In this document: piece by piece, positions 8,880-17,752 of the stretch | Position numbering within the stretch: the first letter of the stretch is position 1 | How the letters are laid out: each line of letters opens with the position of its first letter | From: CAVTAV01 sp963732795 | GTDB lineage: Bacteria; Pseudomonadota; Alphaproteobacteria; CAVTAV01 | DNA length: 64,000 nt | Assembly (NCBI GenBank): GCA_963732795.1 | Contig: CAVTAV010000002.1 | Coordinates: 620,001 to 684,000, forward strand | Reading direction: 5' to 3' | Notes under the pieces: generated by a model | The model's input: the letters and a program-made list of their open reading frames with translations, nothing else | Database searches by the model: none | What the model was told of the DNA's origin: nothing | Position numbers and translations under genes: made by a program

Positions 8880-11048
8880 CTATCGCTGGAACTTGAATCT
8901 GAAGCGGATCACTTTTCGGGGTAAGGGTATTTCGCCCATGATCGGCGGATATTTCCACTGCTTGATTGCGTCCAAGGCCGCATCATCGAAAACGCTCAGA
9001 GGGAAAGATTCGATCACGGTGGCATCCTCGACCGCGCCTTTGTCGCTAATCCGGTAGCTGACGGTCGCCTCCCCCTCCAACAGAAGTTTCCTGGCTGTCT
9101 CGGGATATCGCCCATGGCCCATATGCAGCACGGGCATCGATTGAACCAAGGCCGAGAACGCAGGATCCTCCTCGAACCCGACCGCATCGGCGTGTTTGTT
9201 CGCCTCGGCGACCTGCTCCGGACTCGCCCCTTCGTCCCCCAACATTGCCGCCAGATAGTAATGGGCCGCGCGAACATAAGGATTCGTGGGAGGCAGAGTA
9301 GCGCCGGGTCCTGAAAGAATTCGCTTGAGGGCGTCGATCGCGTTGTTCCGCCCGCCCCTGAATTGACTTTTCGCATAGTTGAGAAGCCGCGCCGCGAATT
9401 CTTTAGGATCCGTCTTGGGGTTGCTCGCGTAGATATCGAAGCTTCGTTCGACGTCGCTGCCCTGCGTGAAACCGCCGGCCGCGGCATAGGCATATAGGAC
9501 ATCGGCCACGCGCAGATCGTCTTTTCGGCCTTCGGCCTTTGCGATAAGGGCCGCCCGCGAAGCATAAGGTTCGCTCCCTTTGGCGCCGCTCACATTCGTC
9601 AACAGGGCCAGCACTGGCAGAAGCCGCGCATCGTTCTTGGGATAAATCTTCTCGAAAGCGTCGAGCGCATGCTTCGCCGCAGTGCGAGCCTCTGCCCGAT
9701 GATCGAAGAGAGCAAGGAGCATGCCGTAATCATACCAGGCGGCCGCGATCCGAAGATCGGGTTTATCGGACGCATCCAGAGCCTCCCCAAGGGCGTCTTC
9801 GACGAGATCAAGCGCCGCTTGTTCCTTGCGGGCGACCGCGAGGTCCGTGTATTTCGCACGCGCGCTCTGAAGATCCGGCGGCGCGGAAACCTCGCTCAGG
9901 GCCCGTCTGACGGCGTTCTCGAGAACCGGCGAATCTTCATCGCCCGGATTGGACGCCGCATTTTCCTGAGATTCCGGAACGCATCCGATATACATCCTCA
10001 TGGCCGCAATGCCGGACATCAGGTCGTCCACGTCATCCGGCGGCAAGCGCCAGTCATGCATGGCGCGGAGGACTGCTCGGTCATTCACGAGCGGTGGATT
10101 GGCCGCGAGAATTCTCGCCCCGATTACTCGGCCGTCGCTGTCGACTCCAAAGGCGACGTAAACCCATTTGTCGGGGGCGAGCCGTCGATCGGCGTCCGTC
10201 GCACAATTATACGGCGGATACATGTCTATTCGATTGGCCTCGAACTGGAAGCGGCCGATGAAGGCGTCGCCGAGATAGTGAACCACCTTCTCGGCGTCAC
10301 CCGCCCGGTACATCAAAAAGGCCTTTTCCTGGCGGGCGGCGTAGCCAAGCCATGTCGGCCGCGCCTTTGCGCCGCCGAAATGGCCGATGACATCCTCGTA
10401 TATCGACTTTGCGTCTTCGAGATTCCCTCTGGAAGCCTCAGTTTCCGCCACATCCAACAGAATAGAGCCGACTTTAGCGTCCTTCTTGCCGAAGGCCTTC
10501 GTGGCGACGTCGCGCGCCTCGTCGAAGATCTTGATCGAGAGATCCGGATCGACGAACCGCAAGCTTCGGCCATAGGAGGTGAGTAACGAGACGCGCGCGT
10601 CGGGAGATTGCTTGTTCGAGTCGGATTGTTCGAGAAGCTGCTTGAAGAGATCCGCCGCCTTGCGATACTCGCCACGGTCGAGATCGAAACTCGCTATCGC
10701 CGACGTCAACTGCTGACGACGGGGATCCGATGGCTCCGTGGTGGCGGTCAGAATATTTTGAGCCTCTTCGAAATAAGGGGCGGCTCGGTCGTACCAGCCC
10801 AGACCAGAGTAGAGGATCGCCATATTGAGCGCCATCACGCCGGTTTGAACATTCGTGCGGCCAAGGGCCTTTTCGGTCACGTTCAGGATCAAGCGCCCTT
10901 CCGGGATCGCCTCAAGAAACTCCCGGTTTGTAACGTGTTGGACGTAGCGTTGGTAATGGTCCTGCAGCGTAGCCGAAAACGCCGGCGCGCCGGCCGTGAC
11001 TTCGCCCGCCAGACATAGGCTCGCCAGCCCCGCCCTGAACCTGTTCAT
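8880..11048 (-). CDS. Exported TPR protein with internal and C-terminal TonB-C-like domains
   Basis: 722 residues from ATG 11048; the open frame extends further upstream but 'MNRFRAGLASLCLAG' begins a signal peptide. Helical TPR-type pairs occupy roughly residues 35-230 and again 385-610 ('VQTGVMALNMAILYSGLGWYDRAAPYFEEA'). Between them, about 250-340, lies 'KWVYVAFGVDSDGRVIGARILAANPP ... AVLRAMHDWRLPP', and the extreme C-terminus has 'VSYRISDKGAVEDATVIES ... AALDAIKQWKYPP'; both match the beta-alpha-beta form of the TonB C-terminal domain. No exbB or exbD is adjacent. A full paralogue with the same order lies at 21247-23442. Probably periplasmic; role unknown. Confidence 0.75.
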   Translation of the reverse strand: MNRFRAGLASLCLAGEVTAGAPAFSATLQDHYQRYVQHVTNREFLEAIPEGRLILNVTEKALGRTNVQTGVMALNMAILYSGLGWYDRAAPYFEEAQNILTATTEPSDPRRQQLTSAIASFDLDRGEYRKAADLFKQLLEQSDSNKQSPDARVSLLTSYGRSLRFVDPDLSIKIFDEARDVATKAFGKKDAKVGSILLDVAETEASRGNLEDAKSIYEDVIGHFGGAKARPTWLGYAARQEKAFLMYRAGDAEKVVHYLGDAFIGRFQFEANRIDMYPPYNCATDADRRLAPDKWVYVAFGVDSDGRVIGARILAANPPLVNDRAVLRAMHDWRLPPDDVDDLMSGIAAMRMYIGCVPESQENAASNPGDEDSPVLENAVRRALSEVSAPPDLQSARAKYTDLAVARKEQAALDLVEDALGEALDASDKPDLRIAAAWYDYGMLLALFDHRAEARTAAKHALDAFEKIYPKNDARLLPVLALLTNVSGAKGSEPYASRAALIAKAEGRKDDLRVADVLYAYAAAGGFTQGSDVERSFDIYASNPKTDPKEFAARLLNYAKSQFRGGRNNAIDALKRILSGPGATLPPTNPYVRAAHYYLAAMLGDEGASPEQVAEANKHADAVGFEEDPAFSALVQSMPVLHMGHGRYPETARKLLLEGEATVSYRISDKGAVEDATVIESFPLSVFDDAALDAIKQWKYPPIMGEIPLPRKVIRFRFKFQR

Positions 11049-11247
11049 CTGCCCCCCCATGCTCCGATCCCGCCCTAGACCATACAGACTAGTGGCCCTC
11101 AGCCTTCGCTTCAACGATTTACAGGAGCGTTCAAGCCTCCTTTGCCCTTGAACCCGGACGAGCCGCCGGGTCTTATGGGGCACGATCGGGCGCGTCCCGG
11201 AAACGAATGACGCCTTGCCCATTGCGGCATCGAGAGGGAGAGACATA

Positions 11248-11793
11248 ATGAAACTCACGACGTTGTTGGCGACGATTTTGGGAGTGGGAATTTTGGGCGC
11301 GAAGATGATCTCGCCGGCCGAGGCGACGCCGCCGGTGCCGATTCCGGTCGAGGATCAGGCGAAGCTCCTCGAGAGCCCGGATCCGCAGCTCGCAGCGAAC
11401 AAGAAGCTCTGCTACGACATGTACCGCACGATCCTGCAGGCCGGGCAGTGGAAGCGCGCCAAGGAATTCATTGCCGACGACTATATTCAGCACAACCCGA
11501 ATGTGGTCAATGGCCGCGAGGCGCTGGAGAAATTCATCCAGGGCTCGCGTCCAGAACGGCCGGTCGAGCCGGTCTTGAAGCTGCCGTTGATCTCGATCGT
11601 CGCCGAGCGCGACCGCGTGGTCATGAGCTTCGTCCGCACTCTCAAGGACGCCGACGGCAACACCTATTATTCGAGCTGGTTCGATATGTTCCGGATCGAG
11701 AACGGCAAGATCGCCGAGCATTGGGACCCGGCCGAGAAGTCGGCGGCGGCCTTGAAGTTCAATCCGAACACCAACAGCCAGTATAAGAAATAA
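11248..11793 (+). CDS. Secreted NTF2/SnoaL-like protein
   Basis: 181 residues from ATG 11248, preceded by GAGAGGGAGAGAC. After a signal-like N-terminus the body follows the nuclear-transport-factor-2-like pattern: 'NKKLCYDMYRTIL', 'AKEFIADDYIQHNPNVVNGREALEKFI', 'IVAERDRVVMSFVRT' and 'YYSSWFDMFRIENGKIAEHWDP'. The 'YIQHNP' and 'ENGKIAEHWD' motifs are typical of a SnoaL-like group annotated as predicted polyketide-cyclase-like or aldol-condensation proteins. Members adopt a cone-shaped alpha+beta fold with a hydrophobic pocket. Divergent from the TPR gene at 8880, sharing a 199-base upstream region. Ligand unknown. Confidence 0.75.
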   Translation: MKLTTLLATILGVGILGAKMISPAEATPPVPIPVEDQAKLLESPDPQLAANKKLCYDMYRTILQAGQWKRAKEFIADDYIQHNPNVVNGREALEKFIQGSRPERPVEPVLKLPLISIVAERDRVVMSFVRTLKDADGNTYYSSWFDMFRIENGKIAEHWDPAEKSAAALKFNPNTNSQYKK

Positions 11794-11891
11794 GCCCAGT
11801 TTTCTCTTTGCATCGGCGGGAGTTTGTGCTCTGTTTTTCTCCGAATTGGTTGGCGACGTCTTTGGCTCCGGGCCAAATCAGGGGGAGGCAA

Positions 11892-12797
11892 ATGAACAAG
11901 TTGTATCTCGTCATCGCGGTGATCGCGGTTGCAATCACCTTCGGCCAAGCCGACGCTCAAGCCGGCCAGAAACACTACAAGCCGGGCGCCACATTCAAGG
12001 AGTGCCGCGACTGTCCGCAGATGGTCGTGATACCGGCGGGCTCGTTCATCATGGGAACGCCCAAAACCGACGACATGAAGCAGGACGATGAAGTCCAGCA
12101 CAAGGTGACGATCGACTATTCGTATGCCGTGAGCGCTACCGAAGTCACCTGGAACCAATGGGAAGCCTGCGTCCGCGACGGCGGCTGCGACGGTATCGCG
12201 GTGGAAACCGCGCTCCGCCTCGACCGCGAGGGAAAGCCGAACAAGGACTATGTCGATTTCGGGCGCGGCAACCGGCCCGTGGTCGGCGTGAGCTGGTATG
12301 ACGCGCTGGCCTATGTCGGCTGGCTGAACCGGAAGACCGGCAACGACGACCTGTACCGATTACTGACCGATTCCGAATGGGAGTACGGGGCGCGCGGCGG
12401 CACGACCACGAGATATCCCTGGGGCGACAAGATCGACCACAACTACGGAAATTTCGGTAACGACTCCAAAGAACTCGGCGGGATGGTCGAAGGGCGTGAC
12501 AAGTGGGACAACGAAACGGCGCCGGTCGCGTCGTTCCCGCCGAACGCCTATGGCCTTTATGACATGCAAGGCAACGTCTTCGAATGGGTTCAGGATTGCT
12601 ACAAGAAGGATCTCTCCGACGGGCCGTCCGATGGATCGCCCAATTTGGATGGTGATTGCCGCACGCGCATGTTCCGCTCGGGATCCTTCGTCAGCCATCC
12701 GTTCATGCACAGATCGGGCAACCGGTCACCCGGATATCCCCCGATGACGCGCGGGCGCAATTATCTGGGCATTCGTGTCGCAAAGACGCTCGAATAG
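11892..12797 (+). CDS. Formylglycine-generating-enzyme-like (SUMF1) protein, exported, lacking the catalytic cysteine motif
   Basis: 301 residues, ATG 11892 after GGGGGAGGCA. Signal peptide, then 'VVIPAGSFIMGTP', 'ATEVTWNQWEACVRDGGC', 'RPVVGVSWYDALAYVGWLN', 'YRLLTDSEWEYGARGG', 'YPWGD', 'GLYDMQGNVFEWVQDCY' and 'RGRNYLGIRVAK', the full sulfatase-modifying-factor domain. In true formylglycine generators the segment after 'RGGSW' carries the two copper-binding cysteines; here it reads 'FRSGSFVSHPFMHRSGNR', with none. The protein is therefore probably a non-oxidase member of the superfamily. No sulfatase gene lies nearby. Extra cysteines elsewhere suggest disulfides in the periplasm. Confidence 0.85.
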   Translation: MNKLYLVIAVIAVAITFGQADAQAGQKHYKPGATFKECRDCPQMVVIPAGSFIMGTPKTDDMKQDDEVQHKVTIDYSYAVSATEVTWNQWEACVRDGGCDGIAVETALRLDREGKPNKDYVDFGRGNRPVVGVSWYDALAYVGWLNRKTGNDDLYRLLTDSEWEYGARGGTTTRYPWGDKIDHNYGNFGNDSKELGGMVEGRDKWDNETAPVASFPPNAYGLYDMQGNVFEWVQDCYKKDLSDGPSDGSPNLDGDCRTRMFRSGSFVSHPFMHRSGNRSPGYPPMTRGRNYLGIRVAKTLE

Positions 12798-12929
12798 CTC
12801 TCGATACTGTTCAGATGGTTCGCCGGTCGTCTGCAAGAGCACAACTGGTTCGCAGCCGAACGAAGACATCGCCTGGATAACGGACAACCCGGTAAGCTTG
12901 ACCTGCCGCCCGCCCCGCCGACTTGAGCA

Positions 12930-13658
12930 TCAGCGTTTGCTGGCCCTCAGCCGATTGAGGTATTCGAGCTCGGACTTTGCGCGGCTGTCGTTCGGATCGA
13001 GCTTGAGGCATTTCTTGTAGAGCTTCTCGGCCTCGCTAAGCCTGCCCTGCTCGACGAAAACATAAGCCGTTCCGCGCCAGGCATGGGCGAGCTCGGAGTT
13101 GCGGACCTCGGGCGGCGAATAGGTCTTGGCGGCATCGGCGGCCCGCTTCATCAGGTCCAGGGTCTTGGAATAGTCCTTCTTGAGCTGATGGACGAGCCCG
13201 AGCTCGGCCAGCACCCGGGCGTTTTTCGGCGCGACCATCACGGCCATTTCGAGGGTCGCCTCGGCGTCGTCGAGCCGGCCGAGATCGATCAGGGCATAGC
13301 CCTTGAGATAAAGCGTCTCGGACCAGAGATTGTTGAGCACGAGCGCCTTCTGATGATGCTTGGCGGCTTGTGACGTGTAAAAGAGCGCCTCGGCGGGCGT
13401 ACGGGCGCTGTAGACCGGCGACTTTTCGTCCTTCAATTCCTGTTTGAAGTTGAGAAGGATGATGTCGAGATAATCGGAAATCGCGCGTTCCGACTGTCCC
13501 TCCGAGACCAGCATCGCCGCCTTGTCGAGATAATCCGCCGCAGTCCTCGGCGTGGCGGTCGTTACACCGGGCTGGACGCCTTTCGCGATAGCATTCGGCA
13601 CGACCGCGATCGCGAGGCACAGCGCTGCCGCAATCCGAATTGCCGTCTTCCCGCTCAT
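12930..13658 (-). CDS. Secreted tetratricopeptide-repeat protein
   Basis: 242 residues from ATG 13658 ('MSGKTAIRIAAALCLAIAV', a signal peptide); the frame is open to 13700 but the upstream residues do not fit a signal sequence. At least three TPR units follow: 'SETLYLKGYALIDLGRLDDAEATLEMAVMVAP', 'ARVLAELGLVHQLKKDYSKTLDLM' and 'AHAWRGTAYVFVEQGRLSEAEKLYKKCLKLDP'. A protein-interaction scaffold in the periplasm is likely. It is smaller than, and not clearly related to, the two large TPR/TonB-C proteins. Convergent with 11892-12797, with 132 bases between stops that hold no recognisable gene. Confidence 0.75.
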   Translation of the reverse strand: MSGKTAIRIAAALCLAIAVVPNAIAKGVQPGVTTATPRTAADYLDKAAMLVSEGQSERAISDYLDIILLNFKQELKDEKSPVYSARTPAEALFYTSQAAKHHQKALVLNNLWSETLYLKGYALIDLGRLDDAEATLEMAVMVAPKNARVLAELGLVHQLKKDYSKTLDLMKRAADAAKTYSPPEVRNSELAHAWRGTAYVFVEQGRLSEAEKLYKKCLKLDPNDSRAKSELEYLNRLRASKR

Positions 13659-13877
13659 CACACCGATCCCAGCATTTTCGCCTCTAAACAACCCTAACAC
13701 ACTTCTCGGCGCGGGAGCGATAGGCCGACGCTGTGGCGAGCCTCCGTTTTTCAGATTCGATTAAGCATGGACTGATAGCGGTTCTTCGAGCACGGCATCG
13801 TCTGAGGTTGTGCCGGCTGCGATGGCCTCGGCGCGGCCAGCTGTCGTGAAAGAAAGTGTTTGTAAGGAGTAAAATGC

Positions 13878-14778
13878 GTGCGTAAGGCCTTTCTACCCAT
13901 CGTCGTTCTGTGTGCGGTGGTTGCGGCAATGATAGCTGCTCAGGATCGCCCGAGCAGTGCCGGTCCGTCGCCAAGACTGGCCAAGCCTTATGTGCCGGAC
14001 TTCAAACGCGTCATGATCGTCGTCTTCGAGAATGCCGACTATGACGAAGCGATCAAGCAGCCGTTCTTCGCGTCGCTGGCCAGCCGCGGGGCTTTGCTCG
14101 ACCATTTTACGGCCGAGGCGCATCCATCGCAGCCGAACTACGTGGCGTTGATTTCAGGCTCGAACTCAAGGCGTTAAGCACGACGCCAACACGACGGTCG
14201 ATGTCACGCATGTCGGCGACCTTCTCGAAGATAAAGGCCTGCAATGGAAGGTCTATGCCGAGGACTATCCCGGGAACTGCAATCTCGACGAGCAGCAGGG
14301 CTACTACGTTCGCAAGCATGTTCCATTTCTGAGCTTCCTCGACGTACAGACCAACCCTGCCCGCTGCAACCGGATCGTCGACGCCTCTCAATTGCCTGTC
14401 GACATCAAGAACGGCGCGATACCGACCTATTCGCTCTATATCCCGAACCTGCTGAACGACGGGCATAACACGGGCGCCGACTATGCGGACAAATGGTTCT
14501 CGACGAAGTTCGGACCGCTGCTCAACAACCGGGCATTCATGAAAGGCCTCCTGCTTATCGTGACCTTCGACGAAAGTCAGAGCAAGGTCGACGATGCAGG
14601 GATCACCAATCACATTCTGACGATTCTCGTCGGCGACGGCGTCAAGCCGGGGGCCGTATCCCACGCGTCGTACGATCATTACAGCCTGCTTCGGCTCGTT
14701 GAAGACCGGTTCGACTTGGGCCATCTCAATCTGAATGACGCCCTGGCCACGCCCATAGACGACATCTGGAAGAAATAG
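13878..14778 (+). CDS. Exported phosphoesterase (acid-phosphatase/phospholipase C-like family), one frameshift
   Basis: About 300 residues. 'FKRVMIVVFENADYDEAI', 'PFFASLASRGALLDHFTAEAHPSQPNYVALISGS' and 'LLIVTFDESQSKVDD' match the phosphoesterase family that includes bacterial acid phosphatases and phospholipases C, with the metal-binding E/N pair near the N-terminus. N-terminal hydrophobic segment indicates export. GTG 13878 is used here; an ATG at 13874 lies better after TAAGGAG but runs into TAA, and the repeated GCGTGCGT suggests a 4-base duplication. The main break is near 14170, where one extra A in AACTCAAGGCG shifts the frame before 'GVKHDANTTVDV'. Confidence 0.75.
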
Positions 14779-14916
14779 CCCCTTCCCGACATTTCCGACG
14801 CCCAACTCACATCGAACGTCGAATCTGTGGCACACTGTTCGTGTGTCTTAGCGCGCTGCGGGCCGTCATAGGCCCCTCGCCTTCCGCCGCCATGCCCGCG
14901 TTCGATTGGAGGCCTC

Positions 14917-15888
14917 ATGATCCGCACGATGCTCTACAACCCGGCCAGCGGCACGCTTGCGACCGGCGGCGAAGACCTGCTGGAGACCTGGCGGCGCGAT
15001 CCCGATTCGATCATCTGGGCGGATTTCGCCGAAAACAACGCCGAAACCGAGAAGAACATCCTGACCGGCACGTTCGGCCTCCATCCCCTCGCTGTGCAGG
15101 ACGCCCAGCGGATGCGCCACCCGCCGAAGGCCGAACGGTTCACCGACAATCTCTTTCTCCTTCTGAAGGGCCTTCAAACCATGCCGGAGGAATTCGAATT
15201 CGGCACGATCCAGCTCGCGATCTTCATCGGAGAACGATTCCTCGTCACCCGCCATTCCGGCCCCTCGCCCAGCATCGAGATGCTGCGCGACGAGATCGAG
15301 CAGGGCGGGCTTCAGCTCGGCGCCGGGCCGGATGCCGCGGCGCTTCGGCTGTGCCGGATCATGGTCGACCGCTATGTTGCGCTTCTTCTAAAGCTCGAGC
15401 CCCGGCTGGACGATCTCGAAGGCGAGATGACCGACAACCCGAAAGACGCGCTTCTCGCCGAGCTGACGGGGTACAGGACGGATCTGAGGAAGTTCCGGCG
15501 CGTGCTGGTCTATCACGTCCAGGTGTTCCAGGACCTGATGCAGAACCCGCCACCCCAATTGCGACCGCAATGCGCCCATGAACTGCGCGACGTCTTTGAG
15601 CATCAGGAGAGGGCGAACAGCCTCGCGTCGCTCTATTACGAGGTCTCGTCGGATCTGACCGAAGGCTATATCTCGCTCGCCTCCCACCGCCTCAACAACA
15701 TCATCCGGGTGCTCACCATCATCACGGCGATCTTCGTCCCGCTGAGCTTTCTCGCGGGCGTCTACGGCATGAATTTCGAATACATGCCCGAGCTCAAGAG
15801 CCATCTCGGCTATTTCGCTGTGCTGACGGTGATGGCCACGGTCGCCGTCACCCTGATACTATTGTTCCGAAGGAATCGCTGGCTCTAG
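14917..15888 (+). CDS. corA: CorA-family magnesium/divalent metal transporter
   Basis: 323 residues, the usual CorA length. A soluble N-terminal domain is followed by a long helix ('LEPRLDDLEGEMTDNPKDALL ... RKFRRVL') and two C-terminal transmembrane segments; the first ends in the diagnostic pore motif 'YGMNFEYMPEL' (GMN) and the second is 'YFAVLTVMATVAVTLILLF', closing with a basic tail. It forms a pentameric inner-membrane channel for Mg2+ or Co2+/Ni2+. ATG 14917 is used. The MscS gene starts 24 bases downstream, so the two are likely co-transcribed, an arrangement that pairs ion uptake with pressure release. Confidence 0.9.
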   Translation: MIRTMLYNPASGTLATGGEDLLETWRRDPDSIIWADFAENNAETEKNILTGTFGLHPLAVQDAQRMRHPPKAERFTDNLFLLLKGLQTMPEEFEFGTIQLAIFIGERFLVTRHSGPSPSIEMLRDEIEQGGLQLGAGPDAAALRLCRIMVDRYVALLLKLEPRLDDLEGEMTDNPKDALLAELTGYRTDLRKFRRVLVYHVQVFQDLMQNPPPQLRPQCAHELRDVFEHQERANSLASLYYEVSSDLTEGYISLASHRLNNIIRVLTIITAIFVPLSFLAGVYGMNFEYMPELKSHLGYFAVLTVMATVAVTLILLFRRNRWL

Positions 15889-15912
15889 CCGGCGGCCAAA
15901 GGGAGAGCGTCG

Positions 15913-16923
15913 ATGGGGATAGTGGAGGCGGTCCGGCGGGTCCTGAGCGATGTTCTGTCGCCGATCGCCGGCGCGCCGGGCCTTGGGCTTCGCGTCCAGG
16001 AGAGCGACATGTCGCTCAGCCATGCCTGGCACCTCGCCACCGATTGGGCGTCCGGGACGCTGTTCACGATCGGCAGCGTGCCGATCACCGCCTTCGGGAT
16101 CATCAGCGTCATCGTCATCATCACCCTCTCCTGGTGGCTGTCGAAGCTCGCCCAGGGCGCCCTCACCCGCATCGCCCATTACCGCCCGAATTTCAGCCGG
16201 GCCGCTCTCTACGCCCTCAACCGGGTGATGCATTACATCATCCTGGCGATCGGCTTCCTGATCGCCCTGTCGTCGCTCGGGATCGACTTCAGCAAGCTCG
16301 CGCTGTTCGCCAGCGCGCTCGGCGTCGGCGTCGGCTTCGGCCTGCAAAACCTGATCAGCAATTTCGTCGCCGGGCTCATGCTGCTGTTCGAGCGGACCCT
16401 CAAGGTCGGCGATTTCATCGAGCTTCAGTCCGGCCTGATGGGCGAGGTCCGCGAGATCAACATCCGCAGCACCCTGATCACCACCAACGACAATGTGGAC
16501 GTCGTGGTGCCGAATTCCGAATTCGTCAGCGGCCATGTGATGAACTGGACGATGCGCGACGTGAACCGACGCGTTCATGTCCCGTTCGGCGTCGCCTACG
16601 GCTCGGACAAGGACTTGGTGCGCAAGGCCGCGCTCGAAGCGGCAGCGAACGTCAAGCACACGCTCACCGGCGAAGGACCGCGCGCGCCCCAAGTGTGGCT
16701 GACGGCCTTCGGCGACAGCAGCCTCAACTTCGAGCTGGTCGTCTGGCTGACATCCGACGGCGTCAAGCGCCCCTCGGCGGTCCAGGCCGAATATCTCTGG
16801 GCCATCGAAACCGCGCTGGGCAAATACGGCATCGAAATCCCCTTCCCGCAACGCGACCTGCACGTCCGAAGCTGGTCGCCGGAGGCGCGGCTGCCGGGCG
16901 GGAAAGACCCGGCGCGGGATTGA
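15913..16923 (+). CDS. Mechanosensitive ion channel, MscS family
   Basis: 336 residues. Transmembrane helices at about 52-72 and 95-120, then the pore helix 'LFASALGVGVGFGLQNLISNFVAGLMLLFERTLKVGDFIEL', which matches the MscS TM3 and the start of the beta domain ('KVGDFIEL', 'GEVREINIRSTLITT', 'VVVPNSEFVSGHVMNWT'). A C-terminal alpha/beta cage ends 'YGIEIPFPQRDLHV', the family's usual finish. It would open under membrane tension to release solutes. It differs from the second MscS at 20371 both in length and in pore sequence. Probably in an operon with corA. Confidence 0.9.
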   Translation: MGIVEAVRRVLSDVLSPIAGAPGLGLRVQESDMSLSHAWHLATDWASGTLFTIGSVPITAFGIISVIVIITLSWWLSKLAQGALTRIAHYRPNFSRAALYALNRVMHYIILAIGFLIALSSLGIDFSKLALFASALGVGVGFGLQNLISNFVAGLMLLFERTLKVGDFIELQSGLMGEVREINIRSTLITTNDNVDVVVPNSEFVSGHVMNWTMRDVNRRVHVPFGVAYGSDKDLVRKAALEAAANVKHTLTGEGPRAPQVWLTAFGDSSLNFELVVWLTSDGVKRPSAVQAEYLWAIETALGKYGIEIPFPQRDLHVRSWSPEARLPGGKDPARD

Positions 16924-16934
16924 TCCTTGTCACC

Positions 16935-17020
16935 GGTCATGGCCGGACTTGTTCCGGCCATCCACGTCTTCCCTTGCGTTTTAGGACGTGGATACGCGGA
17001 TCAAGTCCGCGCATGACGAT
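16935..17020. repeat. Interspersed palindromic intergenic repeat
   Basis: Imperfect inverted repeat between mscS and the methyltransferase gene. The left arm contains GGTCATGGCCGG..TTGTTCCGGCCATCCACGTC, given in parts, and the right arm GACGTGGAT..CGCG..CAAGTCCGCGCATGACG. This matches in form the short palindromes scattered between genes in many alphaproteobacterial genomes. Likely forms a transcript hairpin that could protect or end the upstream mRNA. Confidence 0.6.
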
Positions 17021-17040
17021 GGAGTGAACGCCTTAAGTCT

Positions 17041-17643
17041 TCACCAGATATACGGAATAACCGCCCAAGTATTGCGCCGCCGCGCCGCATAGGCCTCGCC
17101 GAACTTCTCGGCCAGCGCCTGGTCCTCGACCGCCATGCGCCGGCCGAACGCGATCATGGTCAGCGCAAGGGCGATCACGATAGACATCCAGTTTCCGATG
17201 GCAAGCCCGAAGCCGAGAACCGTGACGAACGTTCCGGTGTAGGACGGATGGCGCAGCCGGCGATACGGACCGCGCGTGATCAGCTCGTGGTCGTCATGCA
17301 CCAGAACCGAGGTCCGGAAGTACCGCCCGAGCGTCAGCACCGCCCAAAGCCGGAAGGCGATCCCGCCCCACATCAGCGCCACCGCCGCGACCAGCCACAC
17401 CACCCCCGGCCCGCCGATCGCCGCCCAGGGACAGTAATGCGGCGCCGCGAAGGCCGACGCGATCGCCAGCGGGAGCAGGATCATAATGACCCCATAGCTC
17501 CCCCGATCCCCGCTCACCCCCTTCGCCGCCCGCCGATCCCGGCTGAGGATCCACATTTCGGAGAGCCACCATGCGCCGAAGCTAACGTAGAACACATTGG
17601 TCCAGGCTTCGTATCGAACGAAAAGCGGAATAGCGCTGTGCAT
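17041..17643 (-). CDS. Isoprenylcysteine carboxyl methyltransferase-family membrane protein
   Basis: 200 residues with about five hydrophobic helices. The C-terminal half has the family signature: 'LGRYFRTSVLVHDDHELITRGPYRRLRHPSYTG', 'VLGFGLAIGNWMS', and 'RRMAVEDQALAEKFGEAYAARRRNTWAVIPYIW', where the RHPxY-G and E-E-x-L-xx-xFGxxYxxY-like elements bind S-adenosylmethionine. Bacterial members methylate unknown lipids or small molecules. Start at 17643 is taken at ATG. The 109 bases upstream hold no gene; upstream lies the carotenoid oxygenase in the same direction. Confidence 0.85.
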   Translation of the reverse strand: MHSAIPLFVRYEAWTNVFYVSFGAWWLSEMWILSRDRRAAKGVSGDRGSYGVIMILLPLAIASAFAAPHYCPWAAIGGPGVVWLVAAVALMWGGIAFRLWAVLTLGRYFRTSVLVHDDHELITRGPYRRLRHPSYTGTFVTVLGFGLAIGNWMSIVIALALTMIAFGRRMAVEDQALAEKFGEAYAARRRNTWAVIPYIW

Positions 17644-17752
17644 CGGTTCCCCATACGAAGCGGGGACCGCAACGCACCAACTTTTCGCCAGTGGTTACCG
17701 TCCCCGGATTTTCCCAGTGCCCAGACCGCGTCCGGGCCCGGCGACTAGGGTT

